DNA of 64,000 nt, taken from NCBI GenBank assembly GCA_004794655.1, contig SMMW01000042.1, positions 3,396,501-3,460,500 of the forward strand, in the 5' to 3' direction. Positions 1-12,700 of the stretch are shown here, one piece after another. Made by a program: the position numbers and the translations under genes. The notes below the pieces were generated by a model. The model worked only from the letters and a program-made list of their open reading frames with translations, was not told where the DNA came from and did not search any database. Within the stretch, counting starts at the first letter, position 1; each line of letters opens with the position of its first letter. The DNA is from Marisa cornuarietis. Its lineage: Eukaryota; Mollusca; Gastropoda; Architaenioglossa; Ampullariidae.

Positions 1-1320
1 AGTTCCAACTGCTGGTCAGTTGGACTGAAACCTGGTTAAAGGAAAACAAAGTTCTTGGTAAGTAATGCAATAATTTAATTTTGAGAAAACTTTAAACTAT
101 GTTTGCTTTCTTTCTTTCATTTTTTTCTTTTGCCTTTCTCTCACAAATTTCTGGACATTAAGTGAGTTTCCTTTCTCTGATTTTCATTGAGAAGAGTGTC
201 GTGGAGTTTCGTGTCGGCTTCTTCTTATCCGTCATTTGCACTCTCTTAAGCCCCTATGCCCGCCTGTGCTTCTGCTTGTCTGCCTACCTGTCTGTCCTGC
301 ATTAAAGATGCTGTAAACCTATCGTAGAAAAAGAACACTCATTATTAAATTAAAACCCCACCTATTTCTAATCTTTTACTTGTGTTAATTTCTGCCTAAT
401 CCTCTTTCCAAAAGAAAATATGACGCTAGGTCAAAAGGACTTGAACTGTTCTTCGTTCAGCCTCAAAACAGCCGACAGAGCCAGACGTTTGTAAACATTC
501 CTAACGTTAAAACACAGAGGCAAACCACCCAGGGAGGCAGTAATTTTGGTCAGACACATTGACAGGACGAGTGGGCAAGAGGCGAAGAAAGATATAATAA
601 AAAATAAAAGTCTAAAGACATAAAGACAACTTAGTTTCTCATTCAAAAGCTGGTCTAGTTAGCATTTACGAACAAGAAGAACAAGTGGGTTGGGGGGGGG
701 GATAAGAAAGAGGAAAAATGAATGTCACATATAGTATAGGGCTCGCTTAGTTCTGAATGTTGGAATGGCTGCAGCACAATCCTTGTCGTTATCTTTGCCT
801 TCGTATATTTATCACTTATCTTTTTTATTTTGTCCTTTGTAGTTTTGTGACTGCTACACCAGTTTGTCGGTTGTGTCGAATACAACATTAAATCCTTAAT
901 GATCCAAAGTGAAACCGATCTATTGCCTTATTTCCTCGTTTTATAATAAATTATCTTATCAAGGTTGGTCTGTCCTAGAGAAAAGACAGCTTGAATATTT
1001 TAACTTTTTTCTGTCTTTGCTACAAAAACAACCACTTTAAAAAAACTTTCTTGCTCTATCCTTCCCTCTCTCTCTCTCTTTCTCTCTCTCACACACAAAA
1101 CACACGCACGCTCAGAAAGATATATTTGCTTTTTTTCTTACGATAAGACACCATTCAAATATGCAAATGATTGTAATGGAAATAGGCTGACTTCTTTTTA
1201 TCTAGCCACTTCCCAACCCCTTTTGTATTCGGCGGCCTAATAGCTCCTCGGGCAGACGGTACGGCTACCCGCCTGATAGGTTTGCTCAGCGATCTTCCCA
1301 CGACAGCACTTCCAACTTTT

Positions 1321-1430
1321 GTGCTCATGGCCCTCTACAACTCACATTTGTGGCTATGTGTTTTTGTGCTCATGGCCCTCTACAACTCACATTTGTAGCT
1401 ATGCCTTTTGTGCTCATGGTTCTTTACAGC
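1321..1430. repeat. 45-bp tandem repeat, about 2.5 units
   Basis: Units start at 1321, 1366 and 1410, each opening with gtgctcatgg and continuing through a shared ctacaactcacatttg segment in the first two. The third unit is partial and diverged. There is no coding potential. Confidence 0.7.
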
Positions 1431-2689
1431 TGATTGCCAGGTGTTTAATCATGCCCCTTCTCTTAGATGTTTCATAAGTTCAGTTACACTTTTATGGGAG
1501 TATTTGGGCCTCCCTTGTTAATTCCACAGCGAAAAGGAGCTGTTAAATGGCTGTCACGTGATTGTTGGCCATATTTTTTTTTTGTATGTCTGATTTGGAA
1601 ATTTGTTATGTTACATCGCGATCTCAAGTCGCACTCACATCGTCTTTATCACGCACGTAATGACGCTGCAACCATGGCGAGCTCCCTGTCCAAGGACCTA
1701 AGGAAGTAATAAATGTTTAGAAAAATGTCAGAAAAGCATGAATAAGAAAAATAAATCTTTAATTAAATTAACTGTGCAAGTATAAAAACTAATTCTTTAA
1801 TAATATCATAATATCTTCCAGAATTAACGCGAGTGTGTGTGTGTGTGTGTGTGCGTTAAGAGAGAGAGAGAGAGCGACAGCCCTTAGAGAAAGAAAGACA
1901 TAGGGATAATGCAAGTGCTGCTGAGACAGACTCTTTTTTTCCTTTTCCCTATCTCCCACTCCCAAATATGAAAGTAGCTTTGGATTGTGATTCTCCCTAA
2001 TCACATACTGCGTATAAGAAAATTATCGTACCGTCCTTATGACTATGCTTAAGACGATGTAGATCACTGGGTTCGAGTAGATAACATGAAGGACGATATC
2101 ACCAGTCGGAGTCAGCTAGTATCAGCGTCTGCATCAAGACCACACCAAAGGCAGGCTAATCTCATCAGAAGGCCACGCCTTGTATTTGTCAACTTGATCG
2201 TCCGCTGAAAGAAAGCTCTGGCATGATGGCTCATTACTGGGGATGAGAGAGTCTACTCAAAAACGCAAGCCCGTGGATGAGTATGAAGAACCATGCTGTC
2301 AGCCTGGAGATGCCTTCAAACATAACTTTTAGGAATGGGGGTTAAAAAAATAAGACAACAACAACAACAACGATGTTTTAGAAAAAAAAGTAGTACGCAC
2401 GCACGCGCACGCACACACACTCTCTCTCTCTCTCTCTCTGCGTCTTTTCTCAGCTACAAGAACTTGCTTCAGCCAGCAAAATAATAACAGCTTCAGCGGT
2501 GTCGCTGGGTCCCAACCCAAAGGGTGAGTCATGAAAATATGTGATAATGGGCCATAACTGCGAGAGAAGGGAAAAGCTCTGACCCCGTCTCCAAAACGGC
2601 CGGCCACTAGATTTGCATCATCGTCAGCAGATGTCAAGGCAAGAAGCTGAACTTACTGTCCACCAGCATCCTACTTTTTACAGGGGGGG

Positions 2690-2950
2690 GGGAGGGTAAA
2701 GTGGGTAAAGGTAAAAGTAAAGGTCGTCCCTTAACCTTTTCAGGTCGTTGGGGAGTAAGGTGTTAGAGACCTCACTTTTCTCGGGGCAACCTTTACCTTT
2801 ACGCTTTACCTTCCCCAACCCTCTATGGAGTCAGGTACCCATTCCAGCCAGCTGGGTCGACTGGGGAAAGTCTGCTGCGCTACTCCGGTTTCGAACCAGC
2901 GGGCCTCTCGGTTCGGACGTAACGCTCTAACCACTCGGCTACCCGCTTCT
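2690..2950 (-). mobile_element. tRNA-derived SINE
   Basis: Read on the minus strand, the head contains a pol III A box (TAGCCGAGTGG, at 2941-2931) and, about 44 bases on, a B box (GGTTCGAAACC, at 2897-2887). The spacing is that of a tRNA gene. The following body does not fold as a mature tRNA and ends in a GGTAAA-type repeat near 2690-2725, which resembles a SINE tail. The head looks like a class II (Leu/Ser-type) tRNA, which is inference. I saw no second copy in the window and could not define target-site duplications. Confidence 0.7.
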
Positions 2951-5900
2951 GGGATGGAGGAGCGTTGGTAGGACTCAGTCAGTTCTTACTATTTCAAAGT
3001 CTACATAAGAAATTAAATAAATTACGTTAATGAAATTGCTGCAGTTAGCATGCATGCAATGCTCAGTTCTCCTGTGTTAACTGTTAAATTCTTCTTTGTT
3101 GAAGATCGTCTTCACCATCACTTGGATAAAAATTGTTAGTAGCTTAGTCATCTTGCCCTCCCTGGTTATCTCGCCCTCTATGATTATGCACAACTCGCTA
3201 TAGTGATATCATTGTGATGCATGAATATGCTTAAAATCTTTGTGTCTAGAAGATAGGTGAGGGCATATGTTGATAGGCTATTCAACATTTCTAACTGACA
3301 TGTTCCTGTCCACAGAGGGCATAGTCCATGTCCGTTTTTGTACACCAATCTTTCTCGTTACCACCCATTTCTGGGAAATAGCTTCTTGCGCACGTCTTAT
3401 ATAACCCTAGAATGTTGAGTGTTTCATGCTTTCAAAAAACAAATCTCTTTACTATCTGGATGCAAAGTACGAAGGTCGACAGATTTTCTTCATTGGTATA
3501 GTGGGCGAGGATATGTACTTTCGCAGTTTTATCAGCTTGTACGACGTTGCTTCAACAGAAGATAGATGATATTGCATAATTTGATGAGTGGCGCAGTCAA
3601 ATATCTTTTGATCTTAAAGACTTAGTTTAGTTTAGTTTAGTTTTTTGTTGTGTTGTTTTGTTTTGTTTTGTTTTAGACTAGCGTTACTGGTTTTTTTTAG
3701 TGTCGAACCCCCACCTTCCACCTTCAGAGACTAACATGAGCCAGTCAGTCTGAAAACTAATGAATTGTCGCCATAGCGGCCAGTATACACTTCTGACGTC
3801 ACGTGAGCGTCTTGATCTCTTGTTTCACATTCATCCGCCCTTCAGATGCTGACTCAAGTGACAGAAGTAAGCGCCACGCAACGATCGGTGGTCTGTCATA
3901 TTCTCACATAAACATCAACCCGCACTAACTGTGTGTCCTTCCTGGTCCAGCATGGAGCAAGAGCCACCTTGTACCACAGGGAACCGAACAGAGAGATTGA
4001 TTAAGACTGATGACTGGCCGCCAGGACACAATAACAGCGTCATTGTTACGCAAGAGCGAGGTACAGGCGTATAACGACAGAAAAAGGGCGGATGAAAGAA
4101 ATCCTCTACAGCCCTCGATTCCATAAGGGGAACTATAGCTGCAGGCAGATTTTTTCAGTTGAGGGTCAAAGATTCTGTCATTGGACAGGTTGCGTCATTG
4201 GCGCTGTCGTTCATACACGTCATCCTGGTGGGGAAGGCGGATCCCTAAACAAACACTGCCATCAAATGGGTTGAATTGCCCTGTTTTCTTCTCTCCACCG
4301 TTTCCCGCCACCGACCATTCCCTACCTCTTGGACAAAGTCAGGTAATTAGTGAGAAAGGAACAGCCCCCGTTACTTGTCAACGAGCACTGTCTTGCCAGC
4401 TGCAACGACTCTTGTGAGCAGGGAGTAGATGAATAAGTGCAAGTGGGAACTAGTGAACAAGAGTTAGGGAATGTCAGTCTGAAGACATAAGCAGAGAATT
4501 ATTGGAGATTTGTTGCCGGCACACCATTTATTGCTCACCTTTTGTGGACTGTATTCGCTCGATGTTATGAACCAGGAGAAAATGCAGCCCAGGGCTTCAG
4601 AAAATGAGGGCGCATGTTCTTTTCCTGGATTAGCACATCTTTGCTTCGGAAGTGTAAAAAGCTTCAGATAGCCGTGAAGATGTTCTTATATTAAACCATT
4701 TGCTTGCTGTACTTTCTGTACATTACAGCTTCAGTGTCAGGCTGATACGTTTTGCTGATTTTTCATATAATTCAGTCTGTTCCTCGTTCTCATCCTTCTT
4801 CATCAGCATCATGATCTGACAAATCAGATGCACGCCCACAAAGCTTTAAAACAGAACATCATTCCTGCGGTGCTGCGGCATTAGCCACAAAGTGTTCATA
4901 AACACCTTTCTCTCTTTACCTTCTTCTGTCAGACAATACATTGACCTCCAAAACATTGATGCAGTAATAGCAGCTGCTTTACTATAAATTTGATTAAATA
5001 TATTCTCATTTCTTACTCCAACAGTACGACCAACACGTCGAAGCAGGTCTTATGAAATAAATTTTCGTCGTCTTTAGCAAAAAAGACTTAAGTAGACAAG
5101 AATGCACGTAGGCCAAAGTATTTTGCAGAAATAAATAAGCTTTTGTAAACTTTTTTTCGTTCTTTAAAGCCGTTACTAAAATAGTGAAAGTACGAACGTA
5201 AGCTACCTGACCCGCAGAGAGAAGTGTAGAAATAAAAGAAAAGAATCTAAAGAAGAGCTTCTGGCTTTTGTCTAAAGGCTCAACACCGCGCTCTCAGCTC
5301 CGTAGCTGTGTATAGTGAAAGACAGCAAAATGTTAATGCGTGCCGTTAACTGTCCGCTGTACAGAGACGTAACGTCACGTTTAAAGGCCTCCCCCACCCA
5401 CTTTCCCATTAACCTCCAGTATTCACCACAGCTTAAAAATAGACGACGTTCAGAATTTTTCTCCACAGACACGGAAATAACTACATATGCTCCTTTCCAA
5501 ACAGACGCTAAGGAAATGTTTTTTTCTCACGAGGTCGAGTTGGCAAACACAAAGCGAAACGCGAATTTAGTTGAAAGAAAACATTAGACTCCGTTATCAG
5601 GCATGTCCAAGAAAATGGTGGGCTTTATTAGAAACCTGCCTGTCAAAAAAAAAAAAAGGCTACTTGGTGGCAGTAGACAGCCACCGAAATGTCGGGCAAA
5701 GAAAAGGACCGGGTGTGGAAAGAAGGACAGGTCTCTTGTGGGCGTGCGTGAGTGGCGAGGGTTCAGGGGCGGATGTCCTTTCAGAGCTCGCCGTTGGCCA
5801 CTGGTGTGTCAGGACAACACGAACATGCCCGGACAGTTTTGTGTGGGGTACATAGACCTATTGACCCTTTGACCCTTTCACCCGTTTCGATCAGAGTTCA

Positions 5901-6269
5901 CGGTTCCTTTCATAGCGGCCATGTTGGTCTTGCTTCTCTTTCAAAAGTTTAACTTTTAGGTCGGCGAGGAAGGACGTGTTCGTTGTAGAATGAACCGTTG
6001 AGAAAGAATACTCCTCTCTTTCACTCACACACACACACACACAGAGTGAAGTGTTGGCTCGTTCCGGGTGTCAACATGTCTGTGTTTAACCTATTTTACC
6101 AAAATTGTTTTATCTTTCTCACTCCTTGCGGAAATATTGTTCAACATTGAAGACTGTCTAAACACAGTTAGGGCAACCACCAACCAACAGTAACTATAAT
6201 CCGTTTCAGACGACAGATGACGTTTGAGGACAGGAAAATTCCTTTCCTCGATCTTCATCTGTCCTGTTA

Positions 6270-6542
6270 TGTAATGCCCAGTCGATTCGTGGCAAGACTG
6301 ATGAGCTTGAGGCGTGGGTACACAAGGATACTTGTTTGTTGGTATTTACCGAAACATGGCTCCATGACAGTGACTCTGATCAGAGCATCTTTGCACTTTT
6401 ACCGGCTTCTGTGGCCTCAGATCCGCCACAATTACCGGTAAGGCACGTGGTGGAGGAGTCTGTTACTATGTCAACGATAAGTGGTGTAATAGAGTAATTC
6501 TTCGTGAAAGGATGTGTACTCGTGACCTGCGTTTATTGTCCT
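6270..6542 (+). pseudogene. Non-LTR retrotransposon endonuclease fragment (decayed)
   Basis: The plus strand encodes CNAQSIRGKTDELEAW and FTETWLHDSDSDQSIF, then after a frame change near 6440 GKARGGGVCYYVNDKWCNR, then a stop. This order (NA-S-R-KTDEL, the ETWL motif, then RGGGVC-Y-N-W) is that of the APE-type endonuclease in LINE ORF2 proteins of the Jockey/CR1/RTE kind. Frameshift, stop and truncation on both sides show a dead fragment. It lies about 350 bp upstream of the first coding exon of the mucin-like gene. The clade is not determined. Confidence 0.75.
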
Positions 6543-6903
6543 AAAGAGGGTGTGGTCTGACTTCAAGACATTATTGTATGTTACTTGCTTAGTTTGGAGA
6601 ATATAACTTGATGCCATCTCAAGCCAATGTAACTCGCCGCAAGGTAGCTGTAAGCATTCGGGCGTTTACCCATGCATACACACACGTATATGCCGTATAT
6701 GCGAACAAGAGGAGAATGGTATGCATGTAGCAGTCATAAGCACCTTTCTCTCCGTCACTCAGAGACCCATGCGCGGAATTAAAACTGAACCAGACTCATC
6801 ACTTAAGTAAAACAGAAAGCTAGCTTATTCTATCGATACGAAGAATCAGGTGTGCTATAAGACAATACTTTGCATCTTTGTTGCAGGTTTGTGCGCTGGC
6901 AGC

Positions 6904-9246
6904 ATGACCAGACTGACGACAACGGGCACGTCACACAGGACAGTATGGCTTCTGTTCGCCATTTTGGTAGCTTCTTTGCTACTGCACACTATAAACGCCA
7001 CGGATGTGGTCAGATTCGGTAGGTCCAAACTGCATAGTCCAATTCAGTCAAGATTATTAGTAGTCTTAAATTAAAATGTATGCTTTGTTTTACGTTTATA
7101 ATGTCCTAAAGTTTAGTGATATCAAGAAACAAGATCACGTCTGTCACGCCCAGTGCTAGAAGCTGGAACTCACCAAATGTTTTGTTCTTTTGCAGGTGAA
7201 AACGGCAAAGTAGAGAGCGACAATATATACGAGTTGTTGGAAGATGAACATTTGTTCATGGTCGACAAAAACTATGGACAGAAGCGTCATGTTCAAACGT
7301 CAACAAAAGTGTTCAATTCTTCTGGAACATCAGCTCCATTCGCTACTAAAGGTGATCAAACGGAAAAATATGTGACGTTGCCATCTGTGACGCGTTCCGG
7401 AAGTTCATTCGGAGCAGGCGCAAGGAAGGACGAGGACGCGTTGGCACAAGACCTTCTTGAGGATGATCTTTTGTTTTTCAGTTCTGAGCAGGAGGTACTT
7501 CGGAGGGAGGCAGAGCAGGAGGTGGAAAAACGAGTAAGAAGGGCAGTCGGCTTTGAAGGTTCCGGTTCCACCATATGTAGGTGATGCTTTCCGAAATGTT
7601 ATTATCTCCAGTTAATGATACAATCTAGAACATGCGTCGGAAAATCAATAAAAACAAACGAACAAACAAACAAAAATAGCTATTACATTTGTAAGTGCCT
7701 TCAACATCTATTTGTTTACTTTTAATATTTCAATAACAATTTTTCTTAAAAATATTTTAATTTAAAATTTTTCTTTTTTTATGTTTTAATAGTGTTTTAA
7801 GTCCTATCGTTTTTTCCACTTTTTAAAGTACTTCGCTCGTTCAATATTTGTCTCTGTTTCCATATTTAATTTTTTCTTTCATTCATTCATTCATTTCCCT
7901 CTCTCTCTCTCTCATCTTTTTCTGCGCACGTGCATTTGAAAATGTTGGACCACTTTTTCAAAGCTGTGAAATGTTGACTTATTATTGAATACTTGGCTGC
8001 GCGCAGTGCAAGCTCAGATGACACTAGACCTGGCATATGACCCTCGTACCGTCTCTGCCACCAACCTTAGCAAAACAGATGTGGAGTCAGGGGTAAGTGA
8101 CTTTCACTGGCGTGTGGGACAAGCATGTGACAGTAATCGGCAGGCCTGACATCCTTACCGTTGATCAAATGTCATGTTGGCATGATCAGCAGTGGGTTAG
8201 GGTCAGTTGTCATCATCAGAAAACTCAATCAGGCGTTAAGTTATCATAGGGGTAAAAAGCCGACTGAGGGCTTAGCTGGTGTAGTTACAAAATTATTTTA
8301 AGGTTTCAACTGTAGAAAATAAACTTGTGGATGTTTAGCTTAATCGTTGACTAGGTTAGACTAGGGTTTGTCTGTCTGAAAACCCAGTTTGTTGGTTCTT
8401 AGAACACCATTGCCAGACACGCACGTGCTAAACGCATATTGACTGCGTCTGACAGTCACACGTCTTTATTTGTCACTCTCCCGAATCTCACCGTCCTACT
8501 CAGGGTGTAAATTCCCATCTCACAGTCTTGATGTATAATTATCTTATCTGTAACATCACGTTGCTATGTACAGCCATGTACCTCTGTAATTTAGCTCTGT
8601 CATCTCGTATATCTGTTGCAGCTCAGCTATTTGTTCTACTCAAACTCATCTGCAGCGAATGTAGCCGTCAATAGTATGAGGTAAGAAAAAATATATTCGG
8701 CAAACTCACTGGGTGGGTTAGGCTTATCTGTATAAAGAGTTACTGGCTCTATGCCACGTCCTCTGTGTCAAGCAGTTGGCTCAAAAGCCTCTCAGTGAAG
8801 AGGTTAATCTGACAGTCTTCACATTTCCACTCGCTTTCGTTGTTCTGATTGTTAGTTGTTTTATGATTACCGCAAGTTATTCCGGTGATTACTGTTTGCT
8901 CTGTTTCACGTTGACTTGACAGAAAACAAACTGTTGTTGGTCGCATTTGAACGTGTTTCTTTATTTTTATAACGTCATCAACCAAGTTGTCCTCATCACT
9001 GGAGTTCACGGTGTGTTTCGGCAATAATTTATACATAATGTAATCACAATTGATTCGTGAGCAGATATAAAAGCACACCTGCCAACAACCTAAAGAGTTG
9101 TACAAATAAAAATATACGACAATGTGAATGGCCACAACAGCCAAGTAAATAGTAAATTCTCCATTTCATGTACTTTCCATTGCTAGTTAGATTACTGAAG
9201 CGCCTCACTATCACATTTCACTCCATCTTTGTTTTATCCATCTCTC

Positions 9247-9279
<33 letters not shown>

Positions 9280-9704
9280 GCACGCACGCACGCACACAGA
9301 GGGCACTCTTTTTGCTTCAGTACACACCTCCCACCTGTTCATTTCTTTCACTTGTGAGGTCTACTTGGTGCCACTGACTCATGTAGCAAGATGTGACGTT
9401 TACTCCACGCCATTGACCCATGTTGCAAACTGTGACATTCATTGCCTGACGTGACCGCCTGTCATCAGCAGCGGATACATGACCCTTGTCTGGTCCTCTG
9501 TTGACAGCGCGGGGATGTCCCAGTCCAGTACAGTCATAGACTTTAGTGTTGAGTTCAAAGAAAACGTCTACGACAACAACACGGCAGAGAGAATGGAGCT
9601 GGCCAAAGTGCTGGTCAAGATTGAGAGGGATGGTATCTATTTTAACAAAAAGCACTACAAGCTGGCTAACTACACCACCATTAGTGATGACTTTACTCGT
9701 CACG
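6904..9704 (+). CDS. Mucin-like gene, exons 1-5: signal peptide, propeptide, pre-NIDO region
   Basis: Exons: 6904-7018, 7196-7576, 8007-8092, 8622-8680, 9472-9704. Exon 1 gives a signal peptide with hydrophobic core [15 protein letters not shown] and probable cleavage near INA-TD. Exon 2 is acidic and ends with [10 protein letters not shown], a good R-X-X-R convertase site with R154 at P1. Residues 40-154 may therefore be removed as a propeptide. Exons 3-5 encode a region I cannot assign, rich in N-glycosylation sequons. Exon 2 ends in phase 1 at a gtaggt donor and joins exon 3 in phase. Exon 5 (phase 1) joins exon 6 directly. Confidence 0.85.
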
Positions 9705-12700
9705 GTGAGTATTTAAAAATATATAAAGAGCATTGACAGAAGGTTGGAAAGATAGATGACTTCATTGATGGACGGACAGCTAGATGAATTCCTTGCTATA
9801 GTCCTTTGAGTCTATCGATATCTTTGTCTACAAATACAAATTTAAATTTTGTGACGAGGTGTTATTTATTTAGCAATGAGCAATTTAGTTATCGCATACA
9901 TGAGATAAATTTCACCTGTATGTTTGTAAGGTGACGGAAATATGTTTTGTGTTTGATGTGGAGAAGCCACAGGTACTAGTAGTGACTGAGTTTGTACAAT
10001 TATAGAACTTGATATATCGTTCAGAAATCACTTTTTCCCTATCTTTGATAAATCTTTTTATTTCTTTATAACTAAATATTTTTTGTTATGAATATTTGTT
10101 TAATGCTTTTTTGCGAATGTTTACTCTTAGACTGAAGCTTCTCACAATTTTCTTAATATGAAGATAATAATTATAGCAGGCATTACAAGCAACAAGCTGT
10201 CTGATCGCTTTCGGATTAAAAACTGATTTTACGTGCCCATGTGTCTTTACAGAAGCATCAAGATGCCACCTCTGCTTAAAGCACCAAAGATGTGACCCAA
10301 ACAGTGATACTAAGGAAGCATATGAGATGTTCTTCTGCATGTAAGATTAATTTGGTCAACCTATGAAATGTTTAGTGGAGTGTAAACTATTTTCTAGTGA
10401 TTCGATAAATCTGTGTAAGGTATTATGTCCCCAAATCGGCTTGAACACACACACTCTCTCTTTCATTTCTCGAGATTTCTGTCTACAAACATCTCCACGC
10501 AAAAAAGGTCATAATCATGACGTCATGTTTGTACACATACGCCTTCATAACTTAAACGCATTCATGTACATTGTACAACCCTGACACCTGTGTTCTTGAC
10601 CTTGACCCGTGTAGGACGATATGAGGTTTTCTGGTGTGTATCCTGAGAACGGAAGGCGTGAAAACACCCAGATTTGGGGAAATGTTATCTTGTATCGAGC
10701 TTTACCGAATCATTGGAAAAAAAAAACTACACCCCACTAGTCCTTTAAACTTAAATTCGTCGAGCATAGTTTGGAGAAAATGGTTTTGTACCTCTGTTTA
10801 TGTGTGTGTCTGTAAATGCACGCACTTTGTGTCTGTGGGTGGTTTTGCACTGTCACTGCGTGTGAGCGTGTTTCTCTTTGCCCGTGCATGTTTATGTGTG
10901 AATGTACGCATGCGTTCTCGGATTTTGTGTTCGATGGTATGGTTGTTTGTATGTATATGTAGTTCCTCTTTCCCTGCTTTCTTTCTTATTTATTTATTTA
11001 TTCTTTATTGCTCATTTCTTTTTTCTCTTGAGTATAATAACCTATGATACTTGATGGCGTGTCTGTGTATACTTAGAGATGTGATGAAAGAGAGAGAGAG
11101 AGAGCGCGCGTACGAGGAAGAAAGATGTTTTGGTTACCTCTCAGTAACACAATGTATATCAAATCCTCTAACCGAGAATTTTACGATTCTATTTTGCAGA
11201 AGTACCAGCGAATGTGAGTAATTTTTATTTGTCATAGACTTCTACAGTTACTCTTGTGTATAATGAAAACTCGTTATCTTGACAACCCCGCCTCTCGCCA
11301 CACTTTGTGGAGGAACATATATTTTCCTCAAAGTTTACCCTAGCTATAGTTACCTTCGTGTTAGTTCTATCTGAGGTTTATATAAAAAGCTCATGAGAAA
11401 ATGTGTCATTTAGTACAGAAAAAGTTAGGCAGAACCACTGACTGACATGGAATGGACAGTTATAGGGGCGGGTGGTACGAAGATTAACATGCCTACGTCA
11501 ATAGTGTTTACACGTGTAAAGATCATGTTCACATAATGATGAGTGTAGTGTGAAGGGAGACAAAGAGATAGTGAGTGTATTACTTTATGAAAAAGATTAT
11601 ATTTTGTATGTTTCGTCTTCAAAAACTGATATGTCGATGGATCACTTGAGATATGCAAGTGCTGTCAAGTGTTTCAATGAGATACTGAAGAAATAACGGC
11701 ATAAGAATGGACAGAAAACTGCAGGCTTAGAGCGAGCGCGCGCAAGAGAGAGAGAGGGGAGGAAGAAGGAAAGCTACACATGACTGGCATAGTATTGTAA
11801 GGGCTTATGTTTTTTTTGAAACAGTTTACTACCCACACGGCATTCTGCAAGGCGATGGAACTCTGGTCAAAAACCAGGAGACGCAGACGGTGAAAGTCGA
11901 TTTACCTTCTACCATACCAGTAGCAGAGCAGTCAGTCAAGACATTATATGTGAGATTTAGTTCCACTGTTATATCTGATGCTTCAAGTATTTCATCTTGA
12001 TTCTAGACTTCATCATTGTCAACAGCAGTAAGGTCTACAATGGACCTCTTGAAAGGCTAAACACGAACATTTCGAAATAGACATTTTCTGAATATTTAAG
12101 TGTAATAAAATGTATACTCTGTCGTAATACGGGGAATATGACATGTAAGCAAGAACACTGTATGTGCTTTCTCTGATCTTGTGAAGTCGGTGTGTCACAC
12201 CACGTGAACACGTTCATCAAAAATTGAATCTGTTACTGTGAAAACGCCGATAGGCAAGAAATGTACACTTTCACACGATGTGCATGTCATTAGAGTCACA
12301 AGAATGAGACGGTAGTAGCATGTGAACAAGATGTTAGAGAGGCAATAATAGGGAGTTTGAGATCCACGACGCGTAGGGAGACGTGTGCGGCAACGAGAAC
12401 GGCGAGCCTCTAAACCTACCCGTTTTGAGAAAGCGATTGGTTGGCTTTTGTGGATGTGATGATGTAGGGCGCAAATTCCCATGACGCTACAGGTTGCCGC
12501 TCCCTCACGCGTCGCGCGAGCACTACATCTCAAACTCTCTAATAACAGTATTGTACCACGATATCTTTAAAAAGACATGAAATTGAAATTGCTTCACCAC
12601 GTGACCATGGCATTAGCCAGACCAGCACGACGTTGTTTACAATGACCAGAGACGAAAGAACTGTCGCACCATGTGAGGAAGTCAACAGATCGGCAAGAAC

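Larger units (their letters stand above)
1..6886. other. 5' flank of the mucin-like gene, no gene recognised
   Basis: I recognise no protein or RNA gene here. Open frames are short, overlap on both strands and lack domain signatures. The stretch contains a 45-bp tandem repeat near 1321-1420, GT and GA runs near 1831-1874, a tRNA-derived SINE, a GTTTT-rich run near 3625-3675 and a LINE endonuclease fragment just before the gene. The first coding exon of the downstream gene begins after a splice acceptor at 6885-6886. At least one 5' UTR exon and the promoter should therefore lie in this flank, but I could not place them. Confidence 0.6.

Noticed and set aside
5571..5872. Overlapping plus-strand open frames of 66-94 codons
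   Set aside because: Several frames are open over the same stretch with a Lys-rich or random look and no domain, which is typical of chance.
11201..11214. Possible 14-bp micro-exon flanked by cag and gtgagt
   Set aside because: Including it shifts exon 6 out of the NIDO frame, while exon 5 to exon 6 joins in phase without it.
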